A stretch of 18,352 bases of DNA from WAPX01 sp964622075 (lineage in GTDB: Archaea > Halobacteriota > Archaeoglobi > Archaeoglobales > Archaeoglobaceae). Every line of letters begins with the position of its first letter. Position 1 is the first letter of the stretch. The position numbers and the translations under genes are program-made. Location: positions 1 through 18,352 of the forward strand of contig CAZUMR010000049.1 of assembly GCA_964622075.1 (NCBI GenBank). The letters run 5' to 3'. The notes under the pieces were generated by a model that made no database searches, had not been told where the DNA came from, and saw nothing but the letters and a program-made list of their open reading frames with translations. Below, one piece after another: positions 7,290-13,636 of the stretch.

Positions 7290-7313
7290 GTATCAATCCT
7301 TGTATCAATCTTT
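7290..7313. repeat. 12-bp tandem repeat spanning the feoA stop
   Basis: GTATCAATCCTT (7290-7301) is followed directly by GTATCAATCTTT (7302-7313), one mismatch. On the minus strand both copies contain TGA, so feoA ends at the first stop (7307-7305) and a second in-frame TGA follows one repeat later. Confidence 0.8.
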
Positions 7314-7535
7314 CGAAACGAGGACTTTCATTGCAAGACCCCTGCCAACAACAAGTCTCGTCCCGTTGACAGCGACAAGTACAGCTCCGCCAGAGTTCTT
7401 TATAACCCTGACATCTTTACCCACAACTATGCCCAGATCCATCAGATTTCTGTGAGCTCCAGCTCCTCCCAAAATCGCTTTTATTTTACCCCTTTCCCCG
7501 CTCCTGAGAGATGAAAGCGGTATTACAACGCTCAC
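7305..7535 (-). CDS. feoA: FeoA family protein (SH3-like, ferrous iron transport accessory)
   Basis: 76 aa FeoA-domain protein, a small cytosolic SH3-like partner of the FeoB ferrous iron transporter, or a stand-alone FeoA. Motifs: VIPLSSLRSGERGKIKAILG, AHRNLMDLGIVVGKDVRVI and the closing VVGRGLAMKVLV, all typical. No feoB is present in the window. The frame also allows TTG at 7541. I chose GTG 7535 because the TATA box (centre about 7560) predicts a transcription start near 7535, which would leave TTG 7541 outside the message and make this a leaderless mRNA. Two DtxR-type inverted repeats flank the TATA box, so iron-responsive repression by the adjacent DtxR/MntR protein is likely. The repressor gene follows 78 nt downstream and may be cotranscribed. 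Confidence 0.9.
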   Translation of the reverse strand: MSVVIPLSSLRSGERGKIKAILGGAGAHRNLMDLGIVVGKDVRVIKNSGGAVLVAVNGTRLVVGRGLAMKVLVSKD

Positions 7536-7541
7536 GCTCAA

Positions 7542-7555
7542 TTAGGCAAGCCTAA
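7542..7555. promoter_or_regulatory. DtxR-like operator 1 (perfect inverted repeat) at feoA
   Basis: TTAGGCAAGCCTAA is a perfect 6-2-6 inverted repeat resembling the DtxR/IdeR box half-site TTAGG. It lies between the feoA TATA box and the predicted transcription start, so a bound repressor would block initiation. Confidence 0.75.
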
Positions 7556-7565
7556 ATTATATAAT
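7556..7565 (-). promoter_or_regulatory. TATA box of feoA
   Basis: ATTATATAAT, centred about 25 nt upstream of GTG 7535. It is directly framed by the two DtxR-like inverted repeats, which supports its role as the regulated core promoter. Confidence 0.7.
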
Positions 7566-7568
7566 ACT

Positions 7569-7582
7569 TTCGGTAAACCTAA
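7569..7582. promoter_or_regulatory. DtxR-like operator 2 (imperfect inverted repeat) at feoA
   Basis: TTCGGTAAACCTAA has the same TT-GG...CC-AA symmetry as operator 1 with one mismatch between the arms. Its centre is 27 bp from that of operator 1, on the upstream side of the TATA box where TFB would contact DNA. Confidence 0.6.
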
Positions 7583-7678
7583 ACCATGAAATCATGTTGA
7601 AATCGTGCTAAGCTCTGCAAACCGGACTGTTCAGAAGATAGGATAAAAGACTAAATTTAAATTTAATCAAAATTAAAA

Positions 7679-8281
7679 TTAAAAACAGAAAATCCCCTGA
7701 GATTTCCTGAATCCCGTGTATATTAGTGTTTGAAGGGCGTAAATGCTCAGAGCGAATGCGAGGAGTATCGGTATTAGCGAGTTCGTCACACAGTATATCC
7801 CCGTAAAGGAAACGACCATAAACTGGATCGTAAAAAGCTCCGGTTTCTCTATTATCGGTACTATCCGGTACTTCTGGAAGTAGTACATCATGTAGGCCGA
7901 AAGGATGACTATGGCCAGTGCAACAACTCCGGTTACGTATTCCACACCTCTGCCAAAAGGAAGTCTGACATTCTGACATACCACGTAAACAAGAGATACG
8001 TAGAAAACAGCATCTTTAAACCTGCCAATATCGAAATCCCATCCACGGGACAGGTAGTAAGTGCCGATTATGGCTACTGCAAGCATCATTATAGACAGCA
8101 CATTTTTTACAAGTTTAAAGCCGTAAATATCCGAGAACACGAAAAAACCGAATACAACATACGTTATGTGGACGCTACTTATTGCTGCCATGCCTGAGGA
8201 ATAGTCCCTTGGGGGGTTGAGGGAGTAACCAAGAATTCCAGAGAGAATGAGGAGAATTGCCAGTGTGAGTACGTTTAGCAT
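7679..8281 (-). CDS. Polytopic membrane protein of unknown function (paralogue of 12926-13558)
   Basis: 200 aa, almost entirely hydrophobic with about six to seven predicted membrane segments (roughly residues 2-20, 32-52, 57-76, 88-104, 113-134 and 149-190). I recognise no named family. Short shared stretches with the protein at 12926-13558 (an N-terminal Leu/Ile helix, Pro-containing loop, then ISS; YVSLVYVV against YLSVVYLM; a Gly-Arg-x-Val motif; a Cys-x-x-Asn/Gly segment near the C-terminus) and similar length and topology indicate paralogy. Start ATG 8281 is preceded by CCGGAG about 11-12 nt upstream and by a TATA-like TATTATTATTT near 8302-8312. The next gene on this strand is feoA, whose own regulated promoter lies between them, so cotranscription is unlikely. 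A role in iron or haem physiology is only a guess from context. Confidence 0.7.
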   Translation of the reverse strand: MLNVLTLAILLILSGILGYSLNPPRDYSSGMAAISSVHITYVVFGFFVFSDIYGFKLVKNVLSIMMLAVAIIGTYYLSRGWDFDIGRFKDAVFYVSLVYVVCQNVRLPFGRGVEYVTGVVALAIVILSAYMMYYFQKYRIVPIIEKPELFTIQFMVVSFTGIYCVTNSLIPILLAFALSIYALQTLIYTGFRKSQGIFCF

Positions 8282-8340
8282 GGCACTTTTAACTCCGGTT
8301 GAAATAATAATATTTTGATTTTTGAAGGCTCCAAAGTGCC
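8282..8340. repeat. Wide inverted repeat upstream of the membrane-protein gene
   Basis: GGCACTTT (8282-8289) and AAAGTGCC (8333-8340) are perfect 8-bp complementary arms separated by 43 nt that contain the AT-rich promoter of the gene ending at 7679. It may be an operator pair, an RNA stem or chance. Confidence 0.35.
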
Positions 8341-8546
8341 TTTCAGTCAGTAGGCTGATTATGTGTTATGGCATTATTACTTAAGATGTATCCCAGATAC
8401 CATCGCTATTCAGTATCCAAAAAAGTTATCTTTGGAGAGACACTTGATGTTAAACTCGGCTAAAAGGCTGAGAGGTATGAACAAGAATTAGAGACGAAAT
8501 CCAAAGGAAATTATAATCAAGAGAAAATAGTTCCTATACAGCGTTT

Positions 8547-8578
8547 ATTTTTGATTCAGTTAATTTTTGATTCAGTTA
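8547..8578. repeat. Perfect 16-bp tandem duplication
   Basis: ATTTTTGATTCAGTTA occurs at 8547-8562 and again at 8563-8578 without a gap. Sixteen is not a multiple of three, so the duplication would shift any reading frame crossing it, here the putative antitoxin remnant. Confidence 0.85.
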
Positions 8579-8603
8579 GAAGAGAGTTAAGTCTACAAGA
8601 ATT

Positions 8604-8740
8604 TTGAAAGTTGTACTCGACACATCTTTCCTAATCGAGCTTAAAAAGATAACAAAAAAGCTGTAGAAGCTTTAGAAGAGCGAAAAGAAGAGTGTGAAGA
8701 TTTGTTTGATGGAATAAATGTTTTAAAACACTGTTCATAA
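8604..8740 (+). pseudogene. VapC-type PIN-domain toxin remnant, frameshifted and truncated
   Basis: From TTG 8604 the frame reads LKVVLDTSFLIELKK, which is the classical N-terminus of a VapC PIN ribonuclease with the first catalytic aspartate (VLDTSFLIEL). It hits TAG at 8664. A frame shifted near the A-run at 8655-8659 continues KAVEALEERKEECEDLF and then ends at TAA 8740. Intact VapC proteins are about 130 residues; the remaining acidic residues of the active site are missing. The gene is therefore dead. It marks a former toxin-antitoxin locus at the edge of the AT-rich island. Confidence 0.6.
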
Positions 8741-8817
8741 GCCTAACAAGCCCAACTTATCCTACTCTCTTTTTTGAGCCAAAGCTTTAATAAACTTCAA
8801 ATTAATAGGTGAATTCA

Positions 8818-10494
8818 ATGGAGTTCCTTTTAAAAAAGTTGGGTCCCATAGACGAGGCAAAATTGGAGTTTGGGGATATTACAGTACTAATAGGCCCACC
8901 AAATGTTGGTAAATCTTACACACTTAAAGCTCTCTATGCATCTCTAATCATGCTCGACTCGACAGCACGAAATTTTCTATTGAAACAAGTCTTATTAGAT
9001 GTTTTTGAACATGATCGTCTTATTAGTGATAGGGAAATTTTTCGGATTTTGCTAAATTTAATAGTACTTTATAAAAAAGATTCTAACGTAGTTAATGGTA
9101 TTATTAAACGCATAAATTCACTATCAGACATTGGTAATATAAGTATTAAGGCAGAAAATGGATACATATCTGCTACAATTAAAAGATATGAGAGCATAGA
9201 TCTAAAGAGATTTAAAGTTTTAATTAAGGACAGAATAAATACCTTGTGGGATGTTGTTCCGACTACTGACAGAACTCAGATTATCATTAATGAATTATCG
9301 TCATTCCAATCTTTGTCAGTACTGTTAGAAGCTCTAAAAGAGCCATTTGCTATTGATTGGACGGAGTATGATAAGCGTTTAAAACTTCGTGTAGAGTATT
9401 ATATATCATCAAACCCACGAGAGAAAGAGATAGTTTTTGAGAGAACTGTAGCAATAAGTTTAGATTGGGACAGTCCATTGATTATGAGATTACAAAGACA
9501 GTCAATAGATGAAATAATTAGCAGATTAAAAAGAGCAGATAGTATTGACGAGATATATTATATTTTAAGAAAATTTATTGTAATTAGATTTTTTCCATCA
9601 ATTATAAAATTTGGAATTATGTTTGATGAATATATCGTTGATTATCTTTTAAAGAATATAGAAAAAATAATTGAAAATACTTACAAAGATACACTAAATA
9701 TACTGTCTATTTTATATATTCCATTTGGTAGAAGTCCACTCGTTTGCCAATTAGAATACATTTCACGAGAGCCCTTTTTTAGGACGGAAATTCTCGAAGA
9801 TTACTATAAGTTTGACATACCCCTTTACTCATATATGTCCAAACTAAGTAATGGCAGAGCCAAGCTTTCTGAAGATAATTACAAAAAAGAAATAGTTCAA
9901 TTATTCGAGCCGGTTCTTCAGGGAAACTTAGAGTTTGATAAACGATTAGGAGAACTGAGATATCAACGTTGGGGATTTGAGGAACCAATAGATGTTCCAA
10001 TAAAATGGGCTTCGGCTTTAGCTGGGGAAGTTACGGGAATCCTACTGCCAATACTTGCTGTTCCAGATAGATCATACATTATCATCGAAGAACCAGAATC
10101 GCAGTTACATTATTCTGCGCAGGTTTTAATGGCATTGACGTTGGTTGGAATTTCAAAGCGTTTCAATCATAGAATTGCTTTTAGCACTCATAGTGACATA
10201 TTCGCACTTACACTAGCATATTTACAAGAATTCAAACCCAGCAAAGACAAGGTTCTTGAGTTGATGAAGAATCTTCTTAAGATACAAAATATCTGTGTAG
10301 ACGAAGATAACTTAAGACCTCTAGCTAAAGCGGTTTCTGAGGCAAAAAATATAGATATTAAATTCTACTACTACGAACCAACACCAAACAACGTTATTAA
10401 AGTTTCAGAGAGAAGTTCCCTAGATGTGCTAAAAGATGTTCCCGGAATAACGGATGTCGTAAATATCTTGGCTACTTGGGCAATGAGTTTATAG
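8818..10494 (+). CDS. AAA/ABC-type ATPase (SMC/RecF/OLD-like nucleotide-binding fold), candidate defence protein
   Basis: 558 aa. The start of the protein runs LGPIDEAKLEFGDITVLIG into Walker A GPPNVGKS (26-33). A Walker B with catalytic glutamate, YIIIEEPESQLH (420-431), follows far downstream, with FSTHSD (His458) after it. This spacing, with a 370-residue helical insert between Walker A and B, is that of single-polypeptide ABC-type ATPases of the AAA_15/OLD group. A degenerate signature segment is seen at SALAGEV (about 399-405). After Walker B about 100 residues remain, with no TOPRIM motif, so it is not an OLD nuclease or GajA. ATG 8818 follows GGTGA at 5-nt spacing; an in-frame GTG at 8809 is less likely. 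Codon use is strongly A/T-ending, unlike the flanking genes, suggesting transfer. The PD-(D/E)xK-like gene starts 9 nt after the stop. Function is inferred. Confidence 0.85.
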   Translation: MEFLLKKLGPIDEAKLEFGDITVLIGPPNVGKSYTLKALYASLIMLDSTARNFLLKQVLLDVFEHDRLISDREIFRILLNLIVLYKKDSNVVNGIIKRINSLSDIGNISIKAENGYISATIKRYESIDLKRFKVLIKDRINTLWDVVPTTDRTQIIINELSSFQSLSVLLEALKEPFAIDWTEYDKRLKLRVEYYISSNPREKEIVFERTVAISLDWDSPLIMRLQRQSIDEIISRLKRADSIDEIYYILRKFIVIRFFPSIIKFGIMFDEYIVDYLLKNIEKIIENTYKDTLNILSILYIPFGRSPLVCQLEYISREPFFRTEILEDYYKFDIPLYSYMSKLSNGRAKLSEDNYKKEIVQLFEPVLQGNLEFDKRLGELRYQRWGFEEPIDVPIKWASALAGEVTGILLPILAVPDRSYIIIEEPESQLHYSAQVLMALTLVGISKRFNHRIAFSTHSDIFALTLAYLQEFKPSKDKVLELMKNLLKIQNICVDEDNLRPLAKAVSEAKNIDIKFYYYEPTPNNVIKVSERSSLDVLKDVPGITDVVNILATWAMSL

Positions 10495-10503
10495 GTGTTA
10501 GTG

Positions 10504-11013
10504 ATGCACGAGTTTAAAGGAGAGTATAAAGAAAATGATTGTGTCGTCAAAGTTGCAAGTCGTGATGACTCTTATTTAAAAGAACCCTATATGATTCTTA
10601 ACCTCGAAAAATACTTTGATGTTGTTAATGGACTGAACGGGTTATCCCATTGTGATTTTGTTTATGTTTTCTTTAGAGACAATAAATGTGAAATATTGTT
10701 TGTAGAACTTAAAGATTTAGATTTAGAGAAAATCAAAAAAGAAGATTTTGAGAATATTTTAGATGATATAGTGAATAACAAATTCCCGCAAACACTATCG
10801 ATTATGGACGATCTAATGAGATTTCTCAATATTAGTCATGCAAAACGTTATGGTGTTTTGGTTTTACCCCAAATAGATCAGATATGGGCACTTATATCCC
10901 ATTTTAGTAGTAAATTCGCAACATTAAAGAAAAAGTGCTTTGACGATGCTTGGATATCTCCGTGTGGTGGAAGCATTTGGGATAGAATTGGTCCATTCGA
11001 TTTCAAAATCTAG
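10504..11013 (+). CDS. Small PD-(D/E)xK-like protein, probable nuclease partner of the ATPase
   Basis: 169 aa, no named family recognised. The pattern CDFVYVFF (Asp51) followed 17 residues later by ILFVELKD (Glu68-x-Lys70) matches the D...ExK core of PD-(D/E)xK nucleases: two beta strands ending in the acidic and lysine residues, then a helix with QTLSIMDDL (about 96-104) and a further strand YGVLVLPQI. This is motif reading, not proof. The C-terminal part holds three Cys residues and CGGSIWDRIGPF. ATG 10504 is used; GGTG in TAGGTGTTAGTG lies 6-7 nt upstream and overlaps the end of the ATPase gene, implying translational coupling. A GTG at 10495 is possible. The tight coupling and matching AT-rich codon use indicate a two-component system with the ATPase. 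Confidence 0.7.
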   Translation: MHEFKGEYKENDCVVKVASRDDSYLKEPYMILNLEKYFDVVNGLNGLSHCDFVYVFFRDNKCEILFVELKDLDLEKIKKEDFENILDDIVNNKFPQTLSIMDDLMRFLNISHAKRYGVLVLPQIDQIWALISHFSSKFATLKKKCFDDAWISPCGGSIWDRIGPFDFKI

Positions 11014-11373
11014 TAATTTATATTGATCTTCAATCTCAACCTTCAGATAATATTTGATCTAAAACAGTTTGGAAGCTCATATAGCTTTTACAGCATAAAC
11101 GTTCGCTTCATGCTAATTAATCCAGACTAAATGAAAAGTATAAGCTAAGGGAAAACTGCAAGATAGTCTACATTAAGAGAAGTATTTAGCTAGTAGAGAT
11201 TACTTAGAGCTTAAGCAATATTTGTGAGAAAGAAGAATAGTCTGAGGAAGCTATGATAGAAGCTGCTAAACTTGAAACCTAAAAACAACCACAGCATAAA
11301 AAGCCTAAAACGTGTACCAGAAAACCCTAAATACGCATACGGCTCAGAGAGCATAACAGGCTCTGCCGAAAAG
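11014..11373. other. AT-rich stretch without an intact gene, upstream of tRNA-Arg
   Basis: About 360 nt with stops in all frames. Some short stretches look like decayed coding sequence, for example SRDYLELKQYL from about 11190 and SEEAMIEAAKLET near 11245-11282, but none is assignable. A TATA-like CCTAAATACG (11326-11335) lies about 45 nt before the tRNA and may be its promoter. Confidence 0.4.
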
Positions 11374-11445
11374 GCCCCGGTGGGGTAGCGGATATCCTTG
11401 GGGGCTGCGGACTCCCAGACCCGGGTTCAATTCCCGGCCGGGGCG
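11374..11445 (+). tRNA. tRNA-Arg, anticodon GCG (reads CGC/CGU)
   Basis: The cloverleaf folds by hand. Acceptor GCCCCGG (11374-11380) pairs with CCGGGGC (11438-11444) and the discriminator is G. The D arm is GGGTAGCGGATATCC-like with G18G19 and A20, the arginine identity base. The anticodon stem GGGGG (11400-11404) pairs with CTCCC (11412-11416) around loop CTGCGGA, anticodon GCG at 11407-11409. The T arm is CCGGG-TTCAATT-CCCGG. CCA is not encoded and no intron is seen. The gene sits at the downstream border of the AT-rich island, a usual integration site for mobile DNA, but no second copy of the tRNA 3' end is seen in the window. Confidence 0.95.
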
Positions 11446-11558
11446 TTATCCGAATTTGCAATTTTGCAATTAACTATCAATTATTACCCGGCATGTAACA
11501 GAATACCACAAGCCGGCAATTAGCGACTGTTCTCACAGCACAATCACTGACAGCAAAA

Positions 11559-11567
11559 GAATATAAC
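11559..11567 (+). promoter_or_regulatory. TATA box of ahbC
   Basis: GAATATAAC centred about 26 nt before ATG 11589, with no Shine-Dalgarno between, fits a leaderless transcript for the radical SAM gene. Confidence 0.5.
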
Positions 11568-11588
11568 CACCCGAACGAAACTCATAGC

Positions 11589-12746
11589 ATGATTGCCCTC
11601 ACGAAAATGCTCACGGGAAAGGCAACAGTATCAAAACAATTAACATACAAGGGTGACGGAATTACCGAAGAATTCAAGAAAATCAGTCAGATGCCCATAC
11701 CTGTAGTCGTCTGGAACTCAACCCTGAAATGCAACCTGAAGTGCATTCACTGTTACGCAAACGCCGGCAGGAAAGTTAACGAGCTGTCAACAGAGGAAGC
11801 GAAGGAAATGATAGACGACCTGTCATCAATGAAGATACCCGTTCTCCTTTTCAGTGGAGGAGAGCCCTTGCTGAGAGAGGATATATTCGAGCTTGCAGAG
11901 TATGCTGTGAAAAAAGGTGTTCCCTGTTCTCTCTCAACCAACGGCACACTGATTACAGAGGAGGTAGCTGAGAAGCTGAAAGATGCGGGATTCAGTTACG
12001 TCGGAGTTAGCATAGACGGTATGGAGGACGTAAACGACAGGTTCAGGGGTGTGAAAGGGGCATTTAAAAAAGCATTTGAAGGCCTTCTGAATGCAAAAGA
12101 GGCCGGAATAATGACAGGAATCAGATTTACCGTTACAAGATATAACTTGAGAGACGTGCCCGAAGTTGTAAACCTGCTGGCCGAAAACGATATACCGAGA
12201 TTCTGTCTTTACCACCTCGTTCCATCGGGCAGAGCAGACTTCGAGCAGGACATAACAAATGAAGAGAGGAGAAAATTAATCGAGTGGTTGATAAACAGGG
12301 CAATAGAGTTGCATGAAAGTGGATACGTAACCGAGATTCTAACAGTCGATAATCCAGCTGATGGTGTTTATCTGCACCTTTGGCTTAAGGAGAGAGGGGA
12401 AGAGGAGAAGGCAAAGAGTGCTCTTGAGTTTCTCAGGATGAGGGGAAGTGATAACAGTGGCAAGAGAATTGCCTGCATAGATGCTGAGGGATTCGTCAAT
12501 CCAAACCAGTTCTGGTGGGATTACAGCTGTGGAAACGTTAGAGAGAAACCGCTAAGTGAGATCTGGCTGAATCCAAAAGATGAACTGCTCCTCAAGCTCA
12601 GAGAGAAAACGAAATATCTGAGGGGCAGGTGTGGAAAGTGCAGGTTCAAGGAGTGGTGTGGCGGCTTCAGGCTGAGAGCTCTGAGAGCAGGCGATCTGTG
12701 GGGAGACGATCCGAGCTGCTACCTGAGAGATGATGAGATTTTCTGA
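11589..12746 (+). CDS. ahbC: Radical SAM 12,18-didecarboxysiroheme deacetylase (AhbC-like), alternative haem pathway
   Basis: 385 aa radical SAM/SPASM-type enzyme. AhbC removes the acetate side chains of 12,18-didecarboxysirohaem to give iron-coproporphyrin III in the sirohaem-dependent haem b pathway of archaea and sulfate reducers. The SAM cluster motif is CNLKCIHC (Cys48, Cys52, Cys55) after PVVVWNST, followed by FSGGEPLL (88-95) and STNGT. The C-terminus has an auxiliary-cluster set: Cys348, Cys351 and Cys357 in RCGKCRFKEWCGGF, and Cys377 in DPSCYL. The segments NPNQFWWDYSCGNVREKPLS and GDLWGDDPSCYL are what I associate with AhbC rather than AhbD (haem synthase, CNLxCIHC after WEVTR). AhbD-like or cofactor-maturation roles are alternatives. 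Start ATG 11589 is placed by a TATA box 26 nt upstream. No other haem genes are in the window; a membrane protein of unknown function follows after 179 nt. Confidence 0.82.
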   Translation: MIALTKMLTGKATVSKQLTYKGDGITEEFKKISQMPIPVVVWNSTLKCNLKCIHCYANAGRKVNELSTEEAKEMIDDLSSMKIPVLLFSGGEPLLREDIFELAEYAVKKGVPCSLSTNGTLITEEVAEKLKDAGFSYVGVSIDGMEDVNDRFRGVKGAFKKAFEGLLNAKEAGIMTGIRFTVTRYNLRDVPEVVNLLAENDIPRFCLYHLVPSGRADFEQDITNEERRKLIEWLINRAIELHESGYVTEILTVDNPADGVYLHLWLKERGEEEKAKSALEFLRMRGSDNSGKRIACIDAEGFVNPNQFWWDYSCGNVREKPLSEIWLNPKDELLLKLREKTKYLRGRCGKCRFKEWCGGFRLRALRAGDLWGDDPSCYLRDDEIF

Positions 12747-12925
12747 GTCATGTTATCTTCTGTAGTATGTATTTTTTGGTAGTTATTATTGAAATTATTT
12801 ATTATTTGATCTGTACGGTATCCTACCGGTTTGTTATTCATTCAAGATAATAAGACAAAGGTTTGGTAGCAGTAAACAATAAATAAGCCAAATATGAATA
12901 TGTGTTGAACTCCGGAGGTGTTCAC

Positions 12926-13558
12926 GTGCTGCAAATTTTTAATTACGCATTATGCCTGATCCTGATTACAATTGGTCTGATAGGGTGCAGTTTCGAGACG
13001 CCTTCAGAATTTCTTGGCGGGGAGAGGGTTCTGTCGTCCATAGTAATTTTCTTCTTCTTCCTCTCGATGTATCTCCTCATATACGCTTTAAAAAACCTCA
13101 TGCGCTGTGTATGTCTGACTTTTGCTGCGATACTTTCCAAAGGCGTTCTCGCGGTAATAATTGCGTACGGACTTTATCAGGCTTTAAAAAAGTGGCAGAC
13201 GAGAATAGAAAATATCACAAACATTCTTCTCTATTTAAGCGTTGTTTACCTGATGGGCAAAACTCCACCTTTCGATGAGCTTGGCAGGAGGGTTATGACG
13301 GAATTTACTGCCATTCCTATCTTCGCTTCAATTGCAATAGCTCTGCTGACTTTCATTGTAATAATAGAGGTTGACAGAATAGGAGCTCCATTTTTCTTCG
13401 ATAACTTCGAAGTTATAAGGATTTGCTACGCAATAGTAGCCCTGCTCGGACTTTGCTGTTTCGGTAACGGAGTGGCATTCGTTTCCTGTGTTGTAATCAC
13501 AGCTCTCGACTTTTACGCTCTATTCACGATACTCAGGTTTTTGAAAGGTCTGATGTAG
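12926..13558 (+). CDS. Polytopic membrane protein of unknown function (paralogue of 7679-8281)
   Basis: 210 aa with about six to seven hydrophobic segments (roughly 5-21, 36-55, 60-82, 98-112, 127-148, 165-185 and 187-205). The family is not recognised. It aligns loosely from end to end with the protein encoded at 7679-8281: N-terminal helix then Pro-containing loop then LSS; W-x(2-3)-I then YLSVVYLM; GRRV; a Phe-Phe...Phe segment; a Cys-rich helix and final ALFTILRFLKG. The start is GTG 12926 because a perfect GGAGGTG lies 6 nt upstream; an in-frame GTG at 12902 precedes that site and is unlikely. It follows ahbC on the same strand after a 179-nt AT-rich gap with a small hairpin (12816-12828), so it probably has its own promoter. 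The next gene starts 78 nt downstream. Confidence 0.75.
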   Translation: MLQIFNYALCLILITIGLIGCSFETPSEFLGGERVLSSIVIFFFFLSMYLLIYALKNLMRCVCLTFAAILSKGVLAVIIAYGLYQALKKWQTRIENITNILLYLSVVYLMGKTPPFDELGRRVMTEFTAIPIFASIAIALLTFIVIIEVDRIGAPFFFDNFEVIRICYAIVALLGLCCFGNGVAFVSCVVITALDFYALFTILRFLKGLM

Positions 13559-13636
13559 TCAAATGCAATCCGGTGGCAAAACAGGCAACAGAAAAAAAGA
13601 TTTACAGTTTTTGGAGGCGTTCTCAGGGTGTTCGAA

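Larger units (their letters stand above)
8341..8817. other. AT-rich intergenic stretch with toxin-antitoxin debris, no intact gene
   Basis: About 480 nt with no complete ORF of convincing quality. It holds a short frame from ATG 8386 to TAA 8463 (MYPRYHRYSVSKKVIFGETL and 5 more), continuing open after the stop to TGA 8607, a perfect 16-bp tandem duplication, and the PIN-domain fragment described separately. The frame ending in TGA overlaps the TTG start of the PIN fragment, the arrangement usual for an antitoxin followed by its toxin. I read it as a decayed vapBC-like locus. The last 60 nt carry the promoter and the GGTGA binding site of the ATPase gene. Confidence 0.4.

Noticed and set aside
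7608..7979. Minus-strand open frame of 123 codons
   Set aside because: It overlaps the membrane-protein gene (7679-8281) in another frame and shows no protein-like features; the overlapping frame has coherent TM segments.
8818..10494. OLD-family nuclease or GajA (Gabija) identity for the ATPase
   Set aside because: No TOPRIM motif (conserved Glu, then DxD) can be found in the roughly 100 residues after Walker B, and no helicase-type GajB gene follows.
11374..11445. Attachment-site duplication of the tRNA-Arg 3' end
   Set aside because: I looked for another copy of the T-arm/acceptor sequence in the window and found none, so no att pair is claimed.
12816..12828. Small hairpin CGGTA-TCC-TACCG after ahbC as a terminator
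   Set aside because: A 5-bp stem with a 3-nt loop and no directly following T-run; too weak to call.
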